DNA of 64,000 nucleotides from Gabonibacter massiliensis. GTDB lineage: Bacteria > Bacteroidota > Bacteroidia > Bacteroidales > Marinifilaceae. This document shows, piece after piece, positions 58,027-64,000 of this stretch; the first letter of the stretch is position 1, and each line of letters opens with the position of its first letter. The stretch lies in assembly GCA_001487125.1 (NCBI GenBank), contig LN913013.1, forward strand, positions 1,343,110 to 1,407,109, in the 5' to 3' direction. Below the pieces are notes generated by a model. That model was given only the letters and a program-made list of their open reading frames with translations, had not been told where the DNA came from and did not search any database. The translations under genes were made by a program, and so were the position numbers.

Positions 58027-58551
58027 TTAGTTTATTTTTTCCAGATAGGATCCCGGTATATAAGACGTCGCGATAGAAACTACTCCTTCCAACCGGACCA
58101 CCACCCGCTTATGTCCCTTTACCCGGACCAACTCTCCCTCTAAACCGACAAATGGGCCCTTGATCACACGCACCTTATCCCCCCGCCGTAACTCCTTGTT
58201 CACGATCTCTATCACTTCATCCGAGAAATCGAGCAGAAACATAAAATCTTTCATCTGCTTATCGGGAATAATCAGCGAACGACGAGTCTCCCGATCCCTG
58301 ATATAAACAATGTTAAGAGAGTAATCATTCAGCAACACAAAACTCGTACGCCGATCCGTCCGTAAAAAAATCAACCCTCGGACAAGAAGCTCACGAACCT
58401 TTTTCCGTCCCTCCGGTTCCTGTCGCACGACCTCCTGAAGGGGCAGATAATTCTCTACATTCAAGGCATCCAATTTCTTTTTTATACTCATCTCCTGATT
58501 CACCCTCGTGTAGGCCGCATACCAGTATTTTTCGTCGTCCCGTATTACCAT
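58027..58551 (-). CDS. UpxY-type transcription antiterminator (NusG-like)
   Basis: A 174-residue NusG paralog (177 from the alternative ATG at 58560). The NGN domain starts KYWYAAYTRVNQEMSIKKKL, and the C-terminal KOW motif is GDKVRVIKGPFVGLEGELVR (about 132-151). In Bacteroides each UpxY prevents early termination in its own capsule operon. Here it is the second gene, after the aminotransferase, and no UpxZ-like gene follows. Confidence 0.92.
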   Translation of the reverse strand: MVIRDDEKYWYAAYTRVNQEMSIKKKLDALNVENYLPLQEVVRQEPEGRKKVRELLVRGLIFLRTDRRTSFVLLNDYSLNIVYIRDRETRRSLIIPDKQMKDFMFLLDFSDEVIEIVNKELRRGDKVRVIKGPFVGLEGELVRVKGHKRVVVRLEGVVSIATSYIPGSYLEKIN

Positions 58552-58742
58552 ATTAACCATAACGATATTACTCCTTACCCATCTATCTTCACGAACCCAC
58601 CGGACACGCTTCGCGCACGAACCCTGTTCCGGCTTATTCTTCGTTAACCACGCGTCAATATTTTAGTTTCTTAAACAGAAACCAAATACCGAACTTTATA
58701 CTTTCTTATCTGCACTTCAAATACGGTACATCACCTACCGTC

Positions 58743-59870
58743 TTATCCTTTAAAAAACGCTTCGATCCTCGATATCACCCGATCCTGTTGTTCCCGCGTA
58801 AGCTCCGTGTGCATCGGCAACGAAAGAACGGAATCCGCTAATTTTTCCGACACTTCCAATGTCCCCGAAATTTTCGCTATCCCCGTGAAAGCCTTTTGCC
58901 GCTGCAAAGGAAGCGGGTAATAAATCATGGAAGGAATCTCCCCTTCCGCCAAAAACGCTTTCAGGCGATCCCGCTGCCCATCCTTCACTTTCAACGTGTA
59001 TTGATGATAAACATGAGTGGAATAAGGCATCTCGCGCGGCGGTACAATTCCCTCCACTTCTTTTAAACGAGAAGTGTAATACCGGGCTGCTTCCCGCCGG
59101 GCCCGGTTATATTCATCCATATGTTTTAACTTCACTTTCAATATCGCAGCCTGAATCGTATCCAAGCGAGAATTACATCCCAACATTTCGTGGTGGTATT
59201 TCACCAACTGACCGTGATTTGCAATACAACGAGCCCGTTCGGCCAACTCCTTATCCCGAATCATTAAGGCTCCTCCATCCCCGTAGCAGCCTAAATTTTT
59301 GGAAGGGAAAAAAGAGGTACATCCGACATCTCCCATGGTTCCCGTCTTGAAAGAGTTTCCTGAAGAAAAAGTATAGACAGCTCCGATCGCCTGTGCATTA
59401 TCCTCCACTACATACAAACCGTGCTCCCGGGCAAATGTCAAAATAGACTCCATATCACAACTCTGCCCGAAAAGATGTACCGGCACGATCGCTTTCGTTC
59501 GGGGAGACAAGGCCCGTTCCAATTCTTTTACCTCTATATTGAACGAAACAGGGTCGACATCGACCATAACCGGTATAAACCCTAATAAACCTATGACTTC
59601 CGCTGTTGCCACATACGTAAAAGCCGGTACGATCACCTCGTCTCCCTTTTCTAATTCCAAAGACATCAAAGCGATCTGTAACGCATCTGTACCGTTGGCA
59701 CAAGGGATCACATACTCCGTTCCGATATAACGGGCAAGCTCTTCACTAAACTCCGTCACCTCCCGCCCGTTTATAAAAGCCGCACTATCCAATACCCCTC
59801 GTATCCCGGCATCTATCTCGTTTTTAATCTTGTTGTATTGACCCTTTAGGTCGACCATTTGCAACTTCAT
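58743..59870 (-). CDS. WbpE-like PLP aminotransferase (DegT/DnrJ/EryC1/StrS family)
   Basis: A 375-residue sugar aminotransferase. The PLP lysine is K191 in FFPSKNLGCYGDGGAL. The VDLKGQYNKIKNEIDAGIRG start, and EVIVPAFTYVATAEVIGLLG (about 81-100), are very like WbpE/WlbC, which aminate UDP-3-keto-GlcNAcA. The start is ATG 59870; the frame upstream to 59897 adds an unlikely N-terminus. It is the first gene of the capsule operon. About 180 bp separate it from upxY, with no recognisable gene. Confidence 0.92.
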   Translation of the reverse strand: MKLQMVDLKGQYNKIKNEIDAGIRGVLDSAAFINGREVTEFSEELARYIGTEYVIPCANGTDALQIALMSLELEKGDEVIVPAFTYVATAEVIGLLGFIPVMVDVDPVSFNIEVKELERALSPRTKAIVPVHLFGQSCDMESILTFAREHGLYVVEDNAQAIGAVYTFSSGNSFKTGTMGDVGCTSFFPSKNLGCYGDGGALMIRDKELAERARCIANHGQLVKYHHEMLGCNSRLDTIQAAILKVKLKHMDEYNRARREAARYYTSRLKEVEGIVPPREMPYSTHVYHQYTLKVKDGQRDRLKAFLAEGEIPSMIYYPLPLQRQKAFTGIAKISGTLEVSEKLADSVLSLPMHTELTREQQDRVISRIEAFFKG

Positions 59871-59937
59871 ACGACATTCATTTTCCACGCCGATCAATTA
59901 AAACCCTGATATCTGCACGCAAAGTAATAGTATCAGA

Positions 59938-60096
59938 AAATGATCGTTTTTTAGTACATCCAACATTAAAATATTCTCATAATTTAACATTTTTAAACTA
60001 CATTAAAACGTCTGATAATGACCACTTATTTTATCGGTTAAATTTTACTGTTATTATTTATTTAGTTATATTTGCACTCGAATTAAACGATCATTT
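59938..60096. promoter_or_regulatory. Possible invertible promoter segment upstream of capsule operon
   Basis: AAATGATCGTTT (59938-59949) and its exact reverse complement AAACGATCATTT (60085-60096) flank 135 bp that contain TATATTTG (60067-60074), a -7 box pointing right, away from the capsule genes. Inversion between the repeats would move the box to 59960-59967 on the minus strand, about 90 bp before the first capsule start codon. The repeats are short and the right arm is also part of a hairpin, so this is a hypothesis. Confidence 0.4.
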
Positions 60097-60111
60097 ATTG
60101 ATCGTTTTTTT
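60085..60111 (+). terminator. Terminator-like hairpin just behind the rightward promoter box
   Basis: AAACGATCA pairs with TGATCGTTT around TTTAT and is followed by TTTT. It starts 10 bases after the -7 box at 60067-60074, so a transcript from that box would end almost at once. Confidence 0.7.
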
Positions 60112-60479
60112 ATATGATTTTTTACTTTTCTCATGACTGCATTTTATAAATCTCCCTTCACGGAATACCTGCACAACATGCTAATCACATGCGCATTACA
60201 CAATAAAGAATTAAAATAAAACAAATACATCAAGCTCAAAACCCATCTACGCGATCCTTTCGGCCCGACAATCATTAAAGCAAGAATTATCCGGAAATGA
60301 TCCATTATAGATATGGTTAAATTTAACTCTTCTATTAACATATTTTATATCAACAAATATATACATACAACAAGAAAATATATTTTATTATAAATACAAT
60401 AGAACTATATATTTCATTATTGTACAAAACACGTAATATAAAACTATCCGGATGAAAAATGTTAATGAGCCGAAAATAA

Positions 60480-60580
60480 CCTTTCGATTGGGGGATTAAG
60501 AGATTCTGCGATTAGGAGATTAGGGGATTCTGTGATTGGGAGATTAAAAAGATTGACGGTTGTAGATTGTAAATCGTAGA
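60480..60580. repeat. Octamer-type intergenic element (copy 11, reverse orientation)
   Basis: Reverse-complement wording of the other copies: GGGGGATTAAGAGATTCTGC, GATTAGGAGATTAGGGGATT, and GATTGACGGTTGTAGATTGT near the right end. It ends exactly where the foreign-looking segment starts. Confidence 0.8.
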
Positions 60581-60835
60581 TTAATTGCAGCCAGTTTTCC
60601 ATGGTAAGCATTCATTCAGCAGTCCCTTGACGATGTGTATGTTCATTTTGTGGCAGTTCCGGCAAACTGCATTATTGCAGTTGACGTACCGGTGACTGTT
60701 TATAAAGTCATCCACATAGCGGCTGTACCGCTTGCCATCCGCAATCACATTTTGAAGATAAAGTTCTCTCGCTTCAGAGAGTAACTCGAATAGTTCTTCC
60801 GCTACCTCCTGTTCGGTAGCAAAGTGGGTCAGGTG
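60581..60835 (-). pseudogene. C-terminal fragment of an unknown cysteine-rich protein
   Basis: The minus strand has an open reading of about 84 codons without a start. It includes FATEQEVAEELFELLSEARE, RYSRYVDDFINSHRYV and a Cys/His cluster CNNAVCRNCHKMNIH, and ends KTGCN-stop. A stop codon lies directly before the readable part, and the sequence overlaps the out-of-frame tail of the truncated tatC. It looks like the 3' end of a longer gene, joined by recombination. The family is not recognised. Confidence 0.6.
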
Positions 60836-61217
60836 TTATTTCCCCTTCAAAAAAAGAGAAGACTTTTTGGATACTCACCTCATACAGCAACCACATCGGC
60901 AACGCAACAAGCGAGAGCGTAAACACGTCCGAAGTCGGCGTAAGGATAGCCGCAACGATAAGGATAGTCACGATGGCGTGTTTCCGATAGCGGTGCATGA
61001 AGTCGGCGGATAGGAATCCCAGTTTGGCAAACAGCCATGATAAAATAGGAATTTCGAACACGATGCCCATCGACAGGCACATCAGCACGAGGGTCGAGAT
61101 ATACGAATCGAGCGTAATCAGATCGGCGATGTCTCCGCTGACTTGATACGTACCCAAGAATCGGAATGTCAGCGGAAAAATCAGGAAATAACTGACCAAT
61201 ACCCCGACCACGAACAT
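60774..61217 (-). pseudogene. tatC: 5'-truncated tatC (Sec-independent translocase subunit)
   Basis: TatC is the membrane receptor for twin-arginine signals and is normally about 250 residues or more. Here only the C-terminal half is present: YAMFVVGVLVSYFLIFPLTF (the reading starts just before the Met at 61217), VFEIPILSWLFAKLGFLSAD, and TPTSDVFTLSLVALPMWLLY. Codons upstream stay in frame for about 13 residues (IYRRSGYAM) and then hit a stop close to the flavodoxin gene. The tail after VFSFFEGE is out of character and overlaps another fragment. Probably non-functional. Confidence 0.8.
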
Positions 61218-61270
61218 GGCATACCCAGACCGCCGATAAATAAGGGTGTCATCATCGTCTTTTTAAGCGG

Positions 61271-61840
61271 TTAATATCCTAATCTGTCAATCCACGTGCG
61301 GATGGTTTTCTCGTCGGCACGATTGAGCAAACGGCCTTCTTTCCAATTCAAAGCAGGATAGGTGCGTTTCAACGCGGCCGCACTGTTGGCAATCGAACTG
61401 CTGCCAGAGGTAGCGAACGTAACGACCGTCTTGCCTTTCAAATCGTGGCTCTCGATGAACGTGTTGATGATTCTCGGTGCGAGGTCCCACCAAATGGGAT
61501 AGCCGATAATAACGACGTCGTAATCGGCGATGTTTTCCTTTTCGTCTTTGATTGCCGGACGGGACTTCGGGTCGTTCATCTCCACCGAACTGCGAGACTG
61601 CTTGTCGTTCCAGTCGAGGTCGGCATCGGTATAGGGTTGCGCCGGAGTAATGGCATAGAGTTCACCGCCCGTTGCGGCAGCCACCTTTTGGGCAACGCGA
61701 GCCGTGGTTCCCGTCGCGGAAAAATAAGCGACAAGGATTTTATGATTCGATTGTTTGTTGTTCATATCTTGTTTTTGTTGTATGAAAGTTGCCGTCGTCA
61801 TTTCGACGACCGACAACAATATCAATAAAAATTTATACAT
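61271..61840 (-). CDS. Flavodoxin
   Basis: A 189-residue flavodoxin-family protein with an N-terminal signal-like segment (MYKFLLILLSVVEMTTATF). The FMN phosphate loop is AYFSATGTTARVAQKVA (about 39-55). YDVVIIGYPIWWDLAPRIIN (about 109-128) and TFATSGSSSIANS (about 145-157) complete the FMN site. In this cluster it may serve the neighbouring redox enzymes. A signal sequence on a flavodoxin is unusual; an internal start at MNNKQSNHK (codon 26) would give a cytoplasmic form. Confidence 0.88.
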   Translation of the reverse strand: MYKFLLILLSVVEMTTATFIQQKQDMNNKQSNHKILVAYFSATGTTARVAQKVAAATGGELYAITPAQPYTDADLDWNDKQSRSSVEMNDPKSRPAIKDEKENIADYDVVIIGYPIWWDLAPRIINTFIESHDLKGKTVVTFATSGSSSIANSAAALKRTYPALNWKEGRLLNRADEKTIRTWIDRLGY

Positions 61841-61852
61841 GGAAAATTCGTT

Positions 61853-62671
61853 TTATTTTTGAAGTTTATCGTATTCCTCGTCCGTGACGGGTTCGAGCCA
61901 TTCGTTAGAAGAGTTCTCTCCGGGAATCTCAAAGGCAAGGTGTGCGAACCAACTGTCGGCCGCTGCACCGTGCCAGTGCTTCACACCCGCGGGAATGTGG
62001 ATGACCGTACCGGGCAGAATCTCCTGCGCGGGCTTGCCCTCCTCCTGATACCAGCCGCGGCCAGCGACGCCGACAAGCATCTGTCCCCCGCCTTTCGCTG
62101 CTTTATGGATATGCCAGTTGTTGCGGCAGCGCGGCTCGAAAGTCACGTTAGCGAACGGAATCTGCTCGGTCGAGATTCGTGCGAGGTAGCTGTTACCGAT
62201 AAAATATTTTGCGTAGGCCGTATTCGGTTCGCCGATGGGGAAAATCATTTCGCGCTGGAATGCTGCTTTAGCGTCCTCACCGGTGGTGTCTTCCGCCCAT
62301 ACGTCTTTGGCGAGGCGAAATGCCGCCCAAGCCTTCGGCCAACCGGCGTAAAAGCCGATGTGTGTAATGATTTCGGCAATTTCAGTGCGGGTGATGCCGT
62401 TTTTCTTCGCTGATTGAAGGTGGAACGTCAGCGAATTGTCGGTGATTCCCTGACTGATAAGCGAGGTAATCGTTACCAAGCTGCGGTCACGCAGACTGAG
62501 CAGGTCGTTTCTGCTCCATATCTCACCGAAAAGTACATCGTCGTTGAGTTCCGCAAATTTCGGGGCGAACTCGCCTAACTGATCGCGTCCTGCCGTCTGT
62601 ACTATCTTTTCCTGTGCCATAACATTAAATGTTAAAAGAGTAAATACTGAGATTAAAATGATTCGATTCAT
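61853..62671 (-). CDS. Carboxymuconolactone decarboxylase-cupin fusion protein
   Basis: A 272-residue exported protein. The start is ATG 62671, where a signal peptide begins (MNRIILISVFTLLTFNVMAQ); the frame further upstream overlaps the next gene. An AhpD/CMD-like helical domain (about 45-135: LLSLRDRSLVTITSLISQGI and HIGFYAGWPKAWAAFRLAKD) lacks the CxxC seen in AhpD. A cupin domain follows, with HIHKAAKGGGQMLVGVAGRG and IHIPAGVKHWHGA carrying the metal histidines. Such fusions occur in Bacteroidota redox clusters; the reaction is unknown. Confidence 0.85.
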   Translation of the reverse strand: MNRIILISVFTLLTFNVMAQEKIVQTAGRDQLGEFAPKFAELNDDVLFGEIWSRNDLLSLRDRSLVTITSLISQGITDNSLTFHLQSAKKNGITRTEIAEIITHIGFYAGWPKAWAAFRLAKDVWAEDTTGEDAKAAFQREMIFPIGEPNTAYAKYFIGNSYLARISTEQIPFANVTFEPRCRNNWHIHKAAKGGGQMLVGVAGRGWYQEEGKPAQEILPGTVIHIPAGVKHWHGAAADSWFAHLAFEIPGENSSNEWLEPVTDEEYDKLQK

Positions 62672-62678
62672 AATTCTT

Positions 62679-63674
62679 TTATTGAATGAAGTTATTGATT
62701 TTGTTTGCCGGATTAAGCGGTGTCTGGTCGGACAATACGAATGACTTGACCATGTGCAGCGTTCCCTGCTTATACTTTTGGAAATGCTCCGAGGCGATAT
62801 GTTTCTCGTAAGCCTCGTGACTGGCATAAGTTTCGAGAATCGTCACCATGCAGGGATTCTCCTTTTCGCTGAGCGCATACATCGTCAGCACGCCCGGTTC
62901 ATTGCGCAGGGAGATTTCGCCGATTTCCGCCGCGTACCTAATATACTCGTCGAGATACTGCGGGTAAACCTCGATTTTGGACAACCGAACGATGCCGTCG
63001 GAAGCCATCGGTTCTTTGGCGCATATTGACGGAGCTTTGTCGAGGTTTAAACACTTGCCGATTACCTCGCCCGTAGCGATATAAGAGTAGGTCGTGAAAT
63101 CGAACAGTACGGGTTTCAGGCGCATGTAGTCGGGCTTGCCGTCGGCATCGAGCACCTCGGGCGAGGCATAGGTATTGGCGATCGAACAAATGAAGTTGTC
63201 GAACCCGTCGGTCTTGTAAATATCAACCACGTTGCACTCCATCGCAAGCGGCGAAGCGTCGATTACGGGAGAACCGTTTTCGCCCCAATGGAAGTCAAAT
63301 ACTCCGGACTTATCGACCGATGCGCCGCTGATGCCGCCCACGTAGTCAGCTTTCGGAAGCATTTCACGACTGACGAGATTGATCGAGAGTTTCTTCAATT
63401 GGCGGATGCCTCGATTGGTATAATGCTTGTCACTCATACTCACGAGGATGCGGTCATGACCGATAATCCCCGTATGACCTATTACGAGCCAGTTCACTTT
63501 ACCCTCGACCTCCGTACCGACAACCGTCATCGGTTTCGGGTAAAGAGCAAGCAGGCTTCCGATATTTTGTTTTTCCGTTTCCATAATATTGGATTGATTC
63601 AGTTTGTTTTTCTCTGTCGTGCCGCAGGACAACAGCCCGAACAGAAGCAGTACACTTAACCAGGTTCTTATCAT
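62679..63674 (-). CDS. Flavin reductase-like lipoprotein with antibiotic biosynthesis monooxygenase-type domain
   Basis: A 331-residue lipoprotein starting at ATG 63674 (MIRTWLSVLLLFGLLSC, lipobox LLSC). The first domain (about 35-210) is like flavoredoxin/flavin reductase, with YPKPMTVVGTEVEGKVNWLV and REMLPKADYVGGISGASVDK. The second (about 225-320) is ABM/quinol monooxygenase-like, with IVRLSKIEVYPQYLDEYIRY and TILETYASHEAYEKHIASEH. It is in the same run as the flavodoxin and cupin genes, so electron transfer with them is plausible. Confidence 0.82.
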   Translation of the reverse strand: MIRTWLSVLLLFGLLSCGTTEKNKLNQSNIMETEKQNIGSLLALYPKPMTVVGTEVEGKVNWLVIGHTGIIGHDRILVSMSDKHYTNRGIRQLKKLSINLVSREMLPKADYVGGISGASVDKSGVFDFHWGENGSPVIDASPLAMECNVVDIYKTDGFDNFICSIANTYASPEVLDADGKPDYMRLKPVLFDFTTYSYIATGEVIGKCLNLDKAPSICAKEPMASDGIVRLSKIEVYPQYLDEYIRYAAEIGEISLRNEPGVLTMYALSEKENPCMVTILETYASHEAYEKHIASEHFQKYKQGTLHMVKSFVLSDQTPLNPANKINNFIQ

Positions 63675-63687
63675 ATTCCATTGTCTT

Positions 63688-64000
63688 TCATATCTGTTTG
63701 ATGAATTTTGCCGGAACACCTCCGACAACCGTATTCGCCGCCACGTCTTTCGTTACTACAGCACCTGCCGCAATGACGGCATTGTCGCCAACGGTCACGC
63801 CTTGCAGAAGCGTTGCGTTCGAACCTACCCATACGTTTTTTCCCAGCACGATGGGGGCGGGAAAGGTATGCCTGCGCTCTTCGGGCGCAAGTCCGTGATT
63901 GAGCGTGGCAAACACCACATTGTGACCGATCTGGCATCCGTCACCTATCGTCACGCCGCCCTGGTCTTGAAAATGACAGCAGGCATTGATAAACACATTC
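63688..64000 (-). CDS. Hexapeptide-repeat O-acetyltransferase (partial)
   Basis: The C-terminal 104 residues of a left-handed beta-helix acetyltransferase; the 5' part lies beyond the window. VTIGDGCQIGHNVVFATLNH, PIVLGKNVWVGSNATLLQGV and VVGGVPAKFIKQI resemble maltose/galactoside O-acetyltransferases, with the catalytic-type histidine in LNHG. It is the most upstream gene seen of the redox cluster and lies 13 bp before the flavin reductase-like gene. Confidence 0.85.
   Translation of the reverse strand, partial: NVFINACCHFQDQGGVTIGDGCQIGHNVVFATLNHGLAPEERRHTFPAPIVLGKNVWVGSNATLLQGVTVGDNAVIAAGAVVTKDVAANTVVGGVPAKFIKQI

Larger units (their letters stand above)
59871..60580. other. Capsule promoter region and AT-rich DNA without genes
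   Basis: A 710-bp noncoding stretch between the capsule operon and the GC-richer right segment. It holds a 12-bp inverted repeat flanking a promoter-like box (59938-60096), a terminator-like hairpin (60085-60111), very AT-rich DNA (about 60340-60440), and an octamer element in reverse orientation (60480-60580). A small minus-strand frame at 60144-60341 has no supporting features. Confidence 0.6.

Noticed and set aside
60144-60341. Minus-strand open frame of 65 codons upstream of the capsule operon
   Set aside because: No family resemblance, no plausible leader, and located in low-complexity intergenic DNA.
35370-60600. Search for insertion sequences or integrases explaining the interruptions of the capsule locus
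   Set aside because: No transposase or integrase motif was found in any reading frame within the window. The interruptions lack recognisable IS ends.

Overview
The window is a chromosomal stretch from a member of the Bacteroidota, most likely a gut Bacteroidales. The evidence is the 16S rRNA gene, promoters of the TAnnTTTG type, two PUR-domain (DUF3276) genes, DUF4270 and Wzi-type proteins, a B-type succinate dehydrogenase/fumarate reductase, and an UpxY-type antiterminator in a capsule locus. I lean to Odoribacteraceae (Odoribacter/Butyricimonas), but that is a low-confidence guess without a database comparison.

Layout. (1) 0-2 kb: the 16S rRNA gene on the minus strand, with two tandem promoters behind it. 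(2) 2-30 kb: housekeeping genes. These are ruvA, trpS, a PUR-domain gene, pyrE, tRNA-Leu(GAG), acyl-ACP thioesterase, murB, an rRNA m5C methyltransferase, a TPR protein, a Kelch lipoprotein, DUF4270 and OMP genes, a TlpA-like lipoprotein, a GH3-serine hydrolase fusion, sdhCAB, a hydrolase, manA, kdsA, rarA and a second PUR-domain gene. (3) 31-60 kb: one large capsule/exopolysaccharide locus, entirely on the minus strand. It runs from an aminotransferase and UpxY (59.9-58.0 kb) through UDP-sugar enzymes, an initiating sugar transferase, a UDP-HexNAc 4-epimerase, flippase, polymerase, a CapK-like adenylating enzyme, GT4, FemAB-like, DUF354, LpxD-like, PIG-L and polysaccharide deacetylase genes. 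It ends with Wzi, Wza, Wzc, a WbpD-like acetyltransferase and a CpsB-type phosphatase. The core (about 42.5-50.6 kb) is strikingly AT-rich, as variable capsule cassettes often are. The locus is interrupted by two toxin-antitoxin pairs, a tandem pair of ORF6N genes, an AAA_14/DUF4143 ATPase and genes of unknown function. (4) 60.6-64 kb: a visibly more GC-rich segment with a redox gene cluster and a 5'-truncated tatC joined to another gene fragment. It is probably acquired DNA.

How the capsule genes work together: the WbpA-, WbpB-, WbpE- and WbpD-like enzymes make a full predicted route to UDP-2,3-diacetamido-2,3-dideoxy-glucuronic acid, and the epimerase can supply UDP-GalNAc. A polyisoprenyl-phosphate sugar transferase would start the unit. 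Wzx/Wzy would flip and polymerise it, Wzc and the CpsB-type phosphatase would control length and export, and Wza/Wzi would take it to the surface.

Most interesting signals: a family of intergenic elements built from degenerate 8-nt units arranged as long imperfect inverted repeats, several abutting start codons; a possible invertible promoter, currently facing away from the capsule operon and blocked by a terminator; and three 20-bp palindromes spaced exactly 40 bp apart at the promoter of the AAA_14 ATPase.
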